Source: Heterostelium album PN500
Lineage: Eukaryota > Evosea > Eumycetozoa > Acytosteliales > Acytosteliaceae
Assembly (NCBI RefSeq): GCF_000004825.1
Contig: NW_008805072.1
Coordinates: forward strand, 1,308,435-1,372,434
DNA length: 64,000 bases
Direction of reading: 5' to 3'
Part shown: piece by piece, positions 36,208 to 48,200 of the stretch
Layout of the letters: each line of letters opens with the position of its first letter
Numbering within the stretch: the stretch's first letter is position 1
Made by a program: the position numbers and the translations under genes
The notes under the pieces: model-generated
Databases searched by the model: none
Seen by the model: the letters and a program-made list of their open reading frames with translations, nothing else
Told to the model about the DNA's origin: nothing

Positions 36208-37735
36208 ATGAGCGAATCAGAAAGAAATAGTGATTCATTAAAAAGAGATCATCAATCTATTAACGATGAACCAACTGCTGCTGCTACTGATAAACAGAAA
36301 ATAAATGAAAGCAGAAAGAAAAAGAAATTAGAAAATAATCAATCAAAACCTCAATCTCTTTATAAAGGAAGATACACAAAATGGAAGGTATGTAAATAAC
36401 ACTATAGAATTTTGTAATTACAATTGTTTTGTTATTTAATGTATTAACCGATCATATGATAATCGTAGAAACATAGTCGTTTGTTTGGTACAACTGAACA
36501 GGTAAAAGGTTTCTTGGTAACATGTGATAAAGCTAGAGAAGCACATTCTATTGGTGAAACATTGATTCTATTAAATGCTGTAAGTATTTAATAATATTAT
36601 GACTATTGACGTCACTACTTTGATATTAACAAGCTAGTTACTAGTATGCAGATCAATTCTTCCCTGAGATTTCAAAAACAACTACAACAACAACAACAGA
36701 TGATGATAAAAGTAAACAAAAAACTCAAAGTAAAGAAGAAATCAAACAGTTCTTACATTCTAGAGGTATGGAGGTTGATGAGGATGAGGATGATGAAGAA
36801 GATGAAGATGAAAGTGGTGCTGGTAGCACATCAACTGTGAAAGCAGCTAAAAGATTCGAACTTATCAATGCTGCATGTGGAGGAATGTATGTTATCTCAC
36901 TTCTACATGATACAGTAGATCCTGTTGTTTTCATCAGTGCCATTATTGTAGATCTTCATAAGAGATTCAACAAGAATCAATCGGATAACGATAGATTTAA
37001 AGATATCCTTACAGAGCCTGTCAAAGAAATGTTGGCAAATTCAAAGAATATCGAAATACCAGAACGTTGTTTTAATATGTATGTGTAAATTACAAGCAAA
37101 CAAAACGATCTAGATTGATCATCTGACTAACCTAACTGTTCTTTAAATAATAAATAGTAAATTTACAAATAGATTAACACCAATTCAAAGATCTACAGTT
37201 GCTTCAATTGATACTGATGTAATTCCTGTATTAAAGAGTTTGTTGGAGAAATCATTTAAATCTGATAAACCAGAATCTGTAACTATTTATTCCCATATAT
37301 ATATAGAGGTTAATAATAATAATAATAGTAACTAATTTATTTATAATTATATTTAGTTTGCTATTGAATTAAGATCTAGAAACAATATATCTCTAGATAA
37401 AGCAAACACTATCGGAAAGTTGGCAGCTCTAATTGATTCACCACCACATAAAGTAGATCTATCAAATCCAGATAAAACTTTAATCATTGAGAATATAAAG
37501 GTAATTTAAAAATGATCATTTTCTATTATATTAATAAATTATTACTAAACATCCTTTTTTTTTTTTTTCTAAATCAAAGTCTGCAATTACAATGGCAATA
37601 GCACCAAATTATAAAACATTCTTTAAATTTAATCTAAAAGAGGCAATTGGAAATCAACCACCACAATCAAAGCCAAAGCAACAACAACAAACAGAGAAAC
37701 AACAACCAACTTTGGAAACAACTAAAGAAGAATAA
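36208..37735 (+). CDS. THUMP-domain protein, Tan1/THUMPD1 homologue
   Basis: Adaptor that presents tRNA to the N4-acetylcytidine acetyltransferase (NAT10/Kre33). Six exons fit: 36208-36387, 36469-36579, 36645-37078, 37158-37278, 37357-37500 and 37580-37735, giving 381 residues. Family signs in order: basic N-terminus; RLFGTTEQVKGFLVTCD and REAHSIGETLILLN; an acidic stretch; GGMYVISLLHDTVDP; the THUMP domain with RLTPIQRSTVAS; FAIELRSRNN; HKVDLSNPDKTLIIENIKSA; and NYKTFFKFNLKE. The tail is Gln/Thr-rich. The donor of intron 4 is ambiguous: GTAACT at 37279 or GTTAAT at 37309; both keep frame and differ by ten residues. The shorter form was chosen because it aligns without an insertion. Confidence 0.9.
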
Positions 37736-37803
37736 ATTTTTTAATATGATCATAATCTTATATAGATTTAATTATTTTATTGTATTATTTATATATTATC
37801 TTT

Positions 37804-39958
37804 TTAAATCCCCATCGTTGTACCATTCTTTTTTTCTTTATCAAAAACTATAGAAAAAAAGATTAAATTAATAACAGTTTATATTAAAATAAAAAAAATA
37901 AGTAGATACGCACCAACTTTTAAACCTCTATCGAAATTACGATATACTCTAATAGAATAATAATCTACTAATATTCTTATTATGACGGATACAATGCTAA
38001 AAATTGTAATTGGAATACCTAAATTATATGGTTCTATTTTTACTATCATTTCGCCAATGATAGAATAGATTTTGTAACCAGTATAGGTTGAAGTTAACCA
38101 AGACATTCCAATGAAAATAAACATCAAAGCTTTATTTTCTTCTCTACAAGCAATCAATCCAACAAAAATCCAAAATATGGAAATTACAAAACATAAAGCA
38201 TTTCTATAGAAAGCCAGAATTAGATTAACAATCCTATCACCTTTTTCCAAATAAAATACTTACATGTAATGTTCGTAATTGTGTTCAACAAAAAATAATG
38301 AGTAACAACCGAATGTTAATCCTGAAAACTAAAAGATAAAATTTTAATATAAATTTAATATTATTGGAAAATAAAATAAATACTTACAAATATATCTAAC
38401 TTTAAGAAAGATAAAAATATTTGATATAATTTATAATATCTTCGTAACTCTATATTGGTTCCAATCTTTCTATATAATCTCCAACCAAATTGTTTAAAAG
38501 TGAAATAACCAAGAGTAATATTAAGGGGAATAAATATGAAATTAGAAATAATTCTAATAAGTGGATAAATCTCTAGTAGATTTTCGGAAATGAAATACTG
38601 ATAAATTTCAATAAAAGAAACTACAGTATTGACTAGAATAAAACTAAATAATTGATATTTGTTTTCATTTAAAACCTATTTTTTTAAAATTTGTTAGAAA
38701 TTTAATAAATCCTAATAGAAATATTGAATAATTACAGAATTAATTGCAAAATATAATAAGAAAGCCGAGACATATAAGTAAAGAAGAATATAATTTGACC
38801 AACTTGTAATTGTCATAAATAACATAGTCAATACTTCTAGTAATTCAAAAAGGATTACAAAGACAAAGACTCTACCAACTGTAGAAACATCATAAAATCT
38901 TGCTTCCTTTTTCTAATTTAATTGTTTTTTAAAAATTAATATTTATTAAATTATAATTTTAAATAAGTTACTTACTCTAGGAAAAATATCTATAATTATA
39001 TTTTGTGGTTCTTCATCCATATTCTTAGAAATTAGACTCTTGTTACCAATACTAATAGGGTGATGACTTGTTGACAAGTCTATATCATTTAAATATAAAA
39101 TATAAAATAAAAATAAATAAATAAATAAATTATTGATGTTCTTTTTTTTTAGAAGCTTCTAAATAGAATAAAAAGAATAAATATTTAATTGAGTTGAATA
39201 CATATTTCAAAAATAGAATAAATAAATAAGTTGAAACTGTATAGCAACACCAACTTGAAGATATGAAAAGAAAAATTCAATAACAGGAAAAAGGAAACAG
39301 TATCTAAGAAATAACAATTGAAGAAGTTTTAATATAAAAGATACCACTGGAACAAAAAATGTCTCTATTTTTTCAAAAATGAACTATTATAAATAGATAT
39401 AGAGAACAAAAATATATATTTTGAAATTATTTATTTCTCTTTAAAGTATCAAAACAATGATACAATGAAAAATCCAATTTATTTGATATCTTTTAGATTC
39501 AATTTTGTTTTTATGGTTATAAGAGTAATAAATAGTTGTAGAAAATTAATAATCCGATTATTTTATGTTTTTAATAAAAATATGTCTAACTTTTTTAAAA
39601 AATTAGTGTATTAACATTTACATTCGGGGGGTTGAGCAAAAAACAACAAACACAGATGTAATCAAGCGATAAAAATAAGTGGAGAATATGATTATATACC
39701 TTTATTATTTTTAAAAATATCTAAATTGACATTCTTTGATGAATTTTGAGAGCTTAAATTGTTCTGTGACTGAAATAAACTTCCGTTGTGGGTTATATTA
39801 TTACTATATAAATTATGATTAGCACCAATAAATTGATTTGATTTTGATTTTAAAAAATAACTGTATATACTAGTAAATACTTTCATATTTATTTCTTTTG
39901 ATTTATCAACTCTTTTAAATATCCATTTTATTGTGTATGTTTTTGTTTTAAATAACAT
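37804..39958 (-). CDS. multi-pass membrane protein of unknown function
   Basis: Exons 39958-39700, 39079-38976, 38912-38736, 38675-38388, 38328-38264, 38203-37914 and 37847-37804 agree in phase and give about 408 residues. The first about 120 residues are hydrophilic with Ser/Asn-rich parts (SQNNLSSQNSSKN). Then come about seven hydrophobic segments, for example RVFVFVILFELLEVLTMLF and FIFIPLNITLGYF. The protein would end in a hydrophilic tail (FDKEKKNGTTMGI); if the last donor (GTGCGT) is not used, it stops instead at 37879 after a hydrophobic end. The first intron, 620 bases, is long for this genome, so the first exon is less certain and the ATG at 39024 is an alternative start. I do not recognise the family. 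Seven segments recall receptor topology, but no signature supports that. Confidence 0.6.
39080..39699 (-). other. long first intron (or upstream region) of the membrane protein gene
   Basis: 620 bases of AT-rich DNA between two phase-compatible exons. If the upstream exon is not used, this stretch would be the promoter. No coding frame or RNA is seen inside. Confidence 0.4.
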
Positions 39959-40225
39959 GTTGATAACAAATTAATCAAATATAAAAAATGGGTAATAATT
40001 AGATTGATGAGAAGTGGGTTACAAATATGGGTATAAAAATCACACAATTTGATTCAACATTGAAAAATGATATATTAAATTTCATTGGTCATTTTAAAAA
40101 AATATAATAAACAGTGTTGAAAATTATATTTTTATTTTATTTTATTTTTATTTTTTTTGTACAATTAATTTAGTTTGGTTTGTTTGCAAGATGGAGTAAA
40201 TTTTTAACTAAACAATTAATATTTA

Positions 40226-40929
40226 TTATGCTTTAACAATGACGCTATTGGAGTTGGTGATTGTTGATCCATAGATTGTTTTAAGATATTCAATGGCAGC
40301 AGCATTGTCGACTCCATCGAAAACGCAAACACCATCTTCAATAATGTTGATTCCATATCCACTGTGATATAATAATGAAATTAAAGTTAGTTGAAATATA
40401 AATAATAATGATAATTATTATAAAAATACAAACCGAGTGAATGCTCCGTATGCTGTGTGTCTAACGCAGCAATGAGTATGTTGTCCAGTTAGGTAAACTT
40501 CTGTAATACCGTGTTTTTTGCAAATCTCACCCCTAAATGGAAAAATAAGATGATGATGATGATGATATCTGTAAGTATATATGTATAGATAGGATTTTTA
40601 ATAATATTTAAACATTACATTTCAGTTTCATCGAAACCACCATAGAATCTCTTTGGTACATTGTATTCACGCTCTCCAATGATTGGCTCTAACTCTGGGA
40701 TAACCTTTGCACCGTCAGTGTCTTTCATAGCGTGCTTTCCCCATACACCCATCTCACGATCGTCATCATGATGAGCATCGTTGGAGAAGAGGATGATCCA
40801 ATCAGGTTGACTTCTGGCATAGTCCAACAAGGCCTTGATGTTTGGGATGATCTTTGAGGCGTGAGCTTGGTTGTTTAACACACCTGTAACAAAGTCATTT
40901 AGCATATCAATAATAATTAGAGCCTTCAT
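40226..40929 (-). CDS. isochorismatase-like cysteine hydrolase
   Basis: Exons 40929-40619, 40532-40434 and 40361-40226 join to 181 residues, normal for the family. The triad is visible: Asp-8 (IIDMLNDF), Lys-93 (VPKRFYGGF) and Cys-126 (HTHCCVRHTA). The segments SNDAHHDDDREMGVWGKHAM and CVRHTAYGAFTRGYGINIIE are of the nicotinamidase/isochorismatase type. They read more like archaeal and bacterial small hydrolases than like animal ISOC1/2. The frame is open upstream to 41082, but the family starts at MKALIIIDM, so 40929 is taken. Substrate (nicotinamide, a carbamate or other) is undetermined. Confidence 0.9.
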
Positions 40930-41494
40930 ATTTATTCTACTATTTATTTGTAGTTTGTAAGTAAAAAAACAAAAAATGATGAATGATTCAAACGAAAATG
41001 CAAATGGTCCAAAGACAAAACAGATCAAATTACCACTAATCTTTTGTTTTTGGTAAAAATCGCACAACCTGTTCAAGTTCACAGAAAAAGAAGATCTTCT
41101 TATTTTTTTTTTTTTTTTGGTATCCCGTAACGTTTTTGTACTAATATTTTAAATTCACAGAATCTTTAACTGGTCAGCATCATTATTTGCATTCAAAGTA
41201 TTCTAACAAAACTTGTTTGTATAAATGAGATAGATAGTCTTTAATATAAAAAAAAATCAATAAAACATGTTATTATATAGATTTGATTGAAAAGTAATCA
41301 TATTAATTATGTGTTTATGATATATATCTTGATAATAATTATAATAATATGATGACACGACAATTAATCGTGTGTGATTTTTTTTATTTTTATAAAAATT
41401 TACAATTATTTTTTAAAAGATCTGTAATTTCATTGCTATCTTTATACAAAGAGGAAATTCACTTGTTTTCAATAAAAAACGAAAAAAAAAAAGA
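40930..41494. promoter_or_regulatory. divergent upstream region
   Basis: About 565 bases between the hydrolase and COQ5 starts, with T and A runs. Upstream in-frame Met codons on the minus strand give only hydrophobic non-family sequence. No named element. Confidence 0.45.
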
Positions 41495-42569
41495 ATGTTA
41501 ATTGCTTATAGAAATATAGTGAGAACATGTAGTTCTCTCTCAGCTAGATTCTATGGTACATCGAATAATAACAGTACTCAGAGTACTGACTCTACAACTC
41601 ATTTCGGATTCAAGACAGTTCAAGCCGATCAAAAGGAATCGATGGTGAAAGAAGTGTTTGATTCCGTTGCCTCTAGCTATGATGTTATGAATGACGCAAT
41701 GTCACTTGGTATTCACAGATTGTGGAAGGATGAATTCATCAATACTCTCAATCCAACACCAGGTTCTCATTTGTTAGATGTCGCCGGTGGTACAGGTAAC
41801 TATCAATCAACTATCGATCATTACTCACAATCAACTCATCTAGATCTTCTTTAATTAACTAACAATGTGTTGTCAAATCACAGGTGATATTTCATTTAGA
41901 TTCATGGACAAGATTAAATCATCACCATATTACCTACCAAATCCAAACGGACAAATCAAGAGTGCATCACCTCCATCCTCAGCTATTGTATTCGATATCA
42001 ATCAAGCAATGCTTGACGAAGGAAAGAAAAGAGCTATTAAATTAGGATACAGTGATTCTACAGGTACATACATATAAACAATTAATAACAATTAGATCTA
42101 TTTTAATATTAACACAATGAACGAACGTTCGTTCATCATCTAATTATTATTAGATCCATCGATTGATTGGGTACAAGGTAATTCCGAACATCTACCATTC
42201 CAATCAGATACATTCAATTGCTATACAATTTCATTTGGTATTCGTAATGTTACAAACATCGATGCAGCACTTGCAGAGGCACATCGTGTATTGAAGAAGG
42301 GAGGTCGTTTCATGTGTTTGGAGTTCAGTCACATTCCAAACCCACTGCTGAGCTATGCTTACGATACTTATTCATTCAATGTGATTCCAGTGATGGGTCA
42401 ACTGATTGCTGGTGATCGTGATAGCTATCAATACTTGGTAGAGAGCATCAGAAAGTTCCCAAAGCAAGAGGAATTCGCCGAGAAGATTAGAAAGGCTGGT
42501 TTTAAACAAGTGACATATAAGAATTTAACTTTTGGTGTTTGTGCAATTCATTCTGGTTGGAAACTATAA
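41495..42569 (+). CDS. coq5: COQ5 C-methyltransferase of ubiquinone biosynthesis
   Basis: SAM-dependent methylation of the benzoquinone ring on the mitochondrial inner membrane. Exons 41495-41795, 41884-42063 and 42154-42569 give 298 residues. The N-terminus ([21 protein letters not shown]) is rich in Arg and Ser without acids, a mitochondrial targeting peptide. UbiE/COQ5 signatures: [20 protein letters not shown], then HRLWKD; SAM motif [14 protein letters not shown], restored exactly by the first splice; [33 protein letters not shown]; and a final [11 protein letters not shown]. The middle has a short insertion as in other eukaryotic COQ5. It is convergent with the MFS transporter, with only about 90 bases between stops. 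Confidence 0.95.
42117..42136. repeat. perfect 20-base palindrome in COQ5 intron 2
   Basis: ATGAACGAACGTTCGTTCAT equals its reverse complement. It lies inside the second COQ5 intron, about 20 bases before the 3' splice site, and could form a hairpin near the branch region. Confidence 0.6.
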
Positions 42570-42658
42570 GATAAAAGTCAACTCAACAACCTTTTACAAT
42601 AAAAAAAAAACTCAAATGTAATACATTTATTATATATATATAAATAATTCTTTTTTTT

Positions 42659-44850
42659 TTATTGTGATAATCTTGTTTCTCTTGGCGATTTCAAATCTAC
42701 CCAAAGCAATAGAGCAACAAGCATCAAAGCAACTATACAATTACCAAATAGTAAATAAAGTGAAGCGGTATAAGTACCGGTAGATACTTTTAGAGCACCT
42801 AAAATAGGTGGATATATAACCAATCCTGTGTTGTATGCTTTGAATTGTAAAATGTATTACATTGATAAGTATTAAAATGATTATTTGATTGATTAATATA
42901 GAGAATAAGTATAATAATTACCTGTTCCGATGAAACCAAATGAAGTACCAAGCACTTCACTTGGAATATATAGTGGAAGTGATGATATTATTGTGGTGTT
43001 CATCAATGCGAATCCAGTTCCTGATAATATGATCCAAGGAAGTGGATGAATATCTGTTGTTTCTAACAATATGATTCCCATTGCTAAAAGTACGATGGAT
43101 ACAGCCAAAAGATGAAGTCTCTTTCCAATCTTTCTGATTACCAAACCGAATAGTGGTGACATCAGGCAGCTACAAAGTGTCTCTGAAGATAAAATTAAAG
43201 ATGCCGATTGTTCATTGAAACCATACTTTAGCATGAACAAATCCGGACCAATAATAGCCAATCCGTACATCGATGTATATCCAAAGAATACGATACCCAC
43301 TGTTATCCATAACCTTGAAGGTAGCTGTGATAGTATTCCTTTTACTTTGATAAAAGATGAGTGTATGAACTGTATTATCCTTTCACCAACTGGCAATTGC
43401 ATCAATATTAAATCGGAGGAACTCGAAGCCAATCGATTGGAACGATCTTTTTCTCTATCTATAAAACTACTTTCATCAGTATCATCCATAACATTTGATT
43501 CTAAATCTCTTAAAATTATATCCATTTCCGCATCTTTTGATATATCTAATAAATTGAAAAGTATAAATATTTAATTAATTTATAAATACTATATATAATT
43601 GTATTTAAGATTTTTCTTATGTTTACTTACCTTTAAATTTCTTATTAATTAATAAATAAACTACATTTAAAGCGGTACCAAATGCAGAAACAAAACAAAT
43701 AAACCAAAGACTCATTTTAAATCCAATGGTTTTGTTTAGGATCGGCAGTATTATCAGAGATGCAACATTGGCTCCATATATCCAGCCAACAGCAATTCCG
43801 AGGAATGTCGAAAGTAAACGGTCGTCGAACCATTTCGACATGAGAGCATTCGAGCAGGCCACTAACGACTCACCTGCAAAACCCAGAATAAATCTGCTAA
43901 GTAGCATCACTGAGAAATTCGGTGGTGACAATGCACCTATAAAAGTGGAAAATGTGACAATCGACGACAATATAATACTGACTGGATCCGGTCCAAATAT
44001 ATCGACAAGAATACCAGTAATAAATACCATACAAACATTTGGAATAGCGTATAAAGTAAATAAACTACCAAATTGTTTTGAATCAATATTAAATGTATTA
44101 TCTAAATATTTGTTTTTAAATAAGAAAAAACATATTAGTTTACTTTTACTTGTAAATAATTTATAATTATTATTTTAAATATTTACAAAAAGTATGTGAT
44201 AAAGCTTCTGGTGAAGTATAGGAAAAGAAAGTTCCGAAACCAAGATTGGATATCAATAATACAATGGCTGCAATCTTTAGATTTCTTTTTGATATCCATT
44301 TGTCAAGGAAACCATTATTATTATTTTTATAATTATTATTATTTTTAAAACTAATATTATTATTTAAATTTCTAACAATATTGTATGGAGAATCTAATAG
44401 TATAGCTCCTTTTGGTGAATGAATATCTTCTTCTAATATTTCATATTGATCTTTTAGATTATGATATTTAGAATCGGCTCTAAGATCTATTTCTTCATCT
44501 TCCTCTTCTTCATGTTGTTCTCTATTATTATTAATATTGTTGATGCTGTCAATTTGTGGAGGACTATCTATTTCTAATGTATCGGATTCCGATTGATCTA
44601 TGTATTCTGGTGAATTAGGTGATGCAGTGTAAGCTTGTGGAAGTCTGTGTACGAGTGATGATCTCTCGACGCTTGTATTTATTCTTTCAGTATCTAAAAC
44701 CAGCTCCTCTAGACTACTACTACTATTACGAATACTACTACTACTACTATTTCCAACACTGTTGGCAATGTCACCACTACCATGATCTCTTATCTCCAGA
44801 TCATCTCTATCAACATCATCTATATGACCACTGTATATTGAATTTGACAT
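42659..44850 (-). CDS. MFS transporter, MFSD1-like
   Basis: Twelve-segment major facilitator protein; animal MFSD1 is a lysosomal dipeptide exporter. Exons 44850-44187, 44101-43631, 43545-42922 and 42837-42659 give 645 residues. The first about 195 residues are a cytosolic low-complexity region (Ser, Asn, Glu/Asp). Transport domain signs: LGFGTFFSYTSPEALS (cf. FLGFGSYFCYDNPAAL in MFSD1), FGSLFTLYAIPNV, ITGILVDIFGP, SRFILGFAGESLVACSNALM, SPLFGLVIRKIGKR and LGTSFGFIGTAYNTG. A hydrophilic loop of about 90 residues separates the two six-helix halves. The long N-terminal extension is absent from animal MFSD1. Substrate is inferred from the family only. Confidence 0.85.
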
Positions 44851-45230
44851 TTAAAATTAATTAATTTGTTACATGTAAAATTAAATAAATAAATAAATAT
44901 TGATAACTAGTATTACTAATGATAAGTAAATACATAAATATGTTTTTCGAATAAAAATAATGATAAAAAAATAAACAAAATTCGATTTAATTGGAGATGA
45001 TGTGTTTAATTAAAAAAAACAGTTTATAACCGAAAAAATCGGAAATTCAAAATGTTTGTTTTGAAATTTTTGGTGATTTAAATCTGGTTTATCTATATAA
45101 ACAGTTTAAAGAATACTTGATTGATCATCATAAATTTAATAAAATAATAATTATAATTACTAATTAATACAATATATTTTATATTTTTATTACATGATTT
45201 TAAATTCAACAGTTGTATTGAATTATTATT
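44851..45230. promoter_or_regulatory. upstream region of the MFS gene
   Basis: About 380 AT-rich bases between two minus-strand genes, with AAAT repeats at 44880-44900. It holds the promoter of the transporter gene and the 3' end region of the antiporter gene. Nothing else seen. Confidence 0.45.
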
Positions 45231-48200
45231 TTAAGATTGGAGTGGTTTGTCGTCGGGATTTAGTGAATTCTCATTTCTACCGGTGTCTCCAATCGGTGTG
45301 ATTGGTATGCTACTGACTTCGCTTGGTGACAATGGTGATGGTGGATCCACTTGTTTGACATCGTCAGACTCGTTGACTTCAATGACTTCGTCTGTTGACG
45401 GTAGTGCTGGAATAGTATCTTTATGGTAGATTACGAGTGTTGAGATTGGGCATCGGTGCCAGAATGGTTCGCTATCGCTTGAAACCTTGAGTGGATTGTG
45501 TTGATCGAATACATCGTCGTGTGAAGCATGAAGATCAGACAATGCCTCACCTGAACTACTGTTGTTTTCGTGGTCAGCATGCTTTTGTAATCCATCATTA
45601 TGATTGTTGTTGATATTGTTGTTGTTAGTGCTACTATGAATCTTATCAGCTTTCGATGACTTTGAGTTGGTATCACCCACTGGATGGTTATCGAGTGAAT
45701 CCATCTCCTCAAAGTGTGGATGTTGGTGGCTGGCATCCGATGTCTTTCTCGATCCGGTGAGATGCACCATGGAGAGTGAACGCTTCATCATTTCGATGGC
45801 CGGCAACACCTGGAATCCAGTGAATGGCGAGGTGGTATTGAGTTGCTTCTTCTCTTCGTATGGCACAACCAACAAGTCGTATTGAACACACATCTCCAAC
45901 AACACCTTTTGACGATGTTTCTTTGGTTTGTAGATCACAGAGAATTTATCTTTGTTCTTTCCGTTGAGGATAGATTCCAAGTGTGATTCATATTGTTGCA
46001 ACTTGACTGGATCGTACATCTCTGTGGTTCTGCCCAACGAAGTACTTCCACTGGCGTTGAGTGATGCCTGAGGATGGAATTTGACGGTTGGTGCTGCTGG
46101 TGTTGGATCGTGTGTCTGATTGGCATCGACACCGTCGGGCGATAACATTGTAGTTGGAGTGGCGTCGAACATCTTGGACTGACTGTCTGGCAACTTTACA
46201 AAGTCGTCGGTGGTCTGCTGCTTGTGTTTCCAATAGAAATCATTGTCAAACACTACGATGGTGACATGGACACCGTCGGTCTCTGCCATACGATTGGCGA
46301 GATCAAGTGATTCCGCATCGTTGTAGTTCTTTCCTCCGAGGTAAGCAAGCAGAACACGACGGAAACGATGTGGAATGCTCTTGAAACCGGAACGATCGGT
46401 GAAGACACCGACATGGGAAGTGGAGTTTTTGAATAGCGACCATTGCACACCCTGAGAAATCATGCCACCACGACCACTCGACATGCTTGCAACGTCTTCA
46501 CCGACGATCAACAGCTTGGCGTTCTTGTTGTCGGTAAAGTGTATGATCTCCTTGGAGAGATGGTCGCTGTCCGAGACGATCGAGTTGAACGATACCTTCA
46601 ACTTCATTTGGATACCCTGTTGAATGAGATGTCCATAGGTCGACTTGGAGATATCCTTACGAATCTGACCGATGAAATCAGAGGGACGATCGTTCACCTC
46701 GGAGACCGAGAGCAAATAGATCTTCTTCATCTTCTTACGACGCAGTGTTGAAACCGTCTTGTTACCGATGGTGTAACCGAGATCAACAAGCGCAGGTCCC
46801 ATATTAAGCGATGGAGTGCACAGGACAACAGTAAAGTCATCGTTACTTCCACTCTTTTTCTCTTTTTTCATTACCATTGAAATCAAAGGACTGGTCATCA
46901 GAGTTGTAAAGACAGCCATCAACACCATGATACCAAACACTTCGATATTGATGATTTTGAAGTCCAATCCAAGATTCAAAACGATGAGCTCAACCAAACC
47001 TCTGGTATTCATAAGAATACCAATGGAGAGTGAATCACGCTTATTATTTCCTAGCAATAGTGCAACCAGTCCGGAACCGACAATCTTTCCGATGCAAGCA
47101 CACGAAATGATGACCACTACTCCTATCCAAGACTCTCCGGTGTTTAGTGTTGTCAAATCGGTACGCAATCCACTAATTACAAAATACAATGGGAGAAGGA
47201 ATACCAGTACGAGATCTTCAATCTTCTCTGTGATGGCTTGGTTGAATCCACCGGTCTTTGGTGTAATAGCACCGAGAGTGAAAGCACCAAACATTGCATG
47301 AATACCAATTACCTCTGTTGCCCACGATGCAGTAAAGAGCACAATAACAACACCGCTCATTACCAAATGTGAAGGTGATTGTGGGTGAGTAGTATCGGCA
47401 TGTGGATCGACATGATACACCATTGCCGTAACCTTGTGTAGAATTGGTCTAACGACCAACAACATCACCGCTACAAATCCTATCGAAGCCAACAAAGTCC
47501 ATACTGTATCCAATGAATTTGAACTACCTGCCAAACTAACTGACAAACCAAGTAATACCCAACCACAAATATCATTAATGGCTGCACATGCAATTGTTAA
47601 AATACCAATCTAGAAAAAAATATTAAAAAAAAAGAAAATTAATAACCATTTTTTTTTTTCTGCGAGTTAATCTATTTTTTTTTTTTTTTTATGACATACT
47701 GGAGTTGATAATAATTTCTTTGATGCTAAAATTCTTGCCAACACTGGGAATGCAGTGATGCAAAGAGCGACACCAATAAAGATACCGAGTGAATATGTCC
47801 ATGCGGTGTCTTGAATGTGTGCCAAATAGACGGATGCTGCCAATCCCAATCCAAATGGGAATACGATACTGACGGTACTGATTGCCAGTGACTGTCTAAT
47901 TTGTGAACGGAAGAGAGTTGGATCCAACTCCAAACCAATGATAAACATGAAAAATATAAGACCAATCTGTGCAAAGACATAGAGAATGCTCACAGATGCC
48001 TTTGGGAACAAGGTGGATGTGAAATTGGGAATCTTACCGAGCGCCGTCGGCCCCAGTAATATACCAGAGATAATCTCTGCTATTACCGGTGGTTGTTGAA
48101 TCTTGGCAAACAGCCAAGCAACGCATCTCGAGAGAATAATAATCAAGAGACATTGTACAAGGAATAGTGCAACATCCGTGCTAAGTACATTTTGTACCAT
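45231..48200 (-). CDS. CPA2-family cation/proton antiporter (Kha1/CHX type)
   Basis: Monovalent cation/proton exchanger of an internal or plasma membrane. Exons 48200-47700 and 47609-45231 give 959 residues. The membrane part, to about residue 430, has IQQPPVIAEIISGILLGPTA, IGLIFFMFIIGLELDP, ALCITAFPVLARIL, AINDICGW, HAMFGAFTLGAI and GILMNTRGLVELIVLNLGLD, the hallmarks of fungal Kha1 and plant CHX. The N-D pair (INDICGW) lies in the ion-site helix. The C-terminal about 500 residues are cytosolic with universal-stress-protein-like segments (RRVLLAYLGGKNYNDAESLD) and Asn/His/Ser-rich insertions. Likely K+/H+ exchange, by analogy only. Confidence 0.93.

Noticed and set aside
40930-41082. Upstream extension of the isochorismatase-like protein
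   Set aside because: Adds about 50 hydrophobic residues not found in the family; MKALIIIDM is the normal start.
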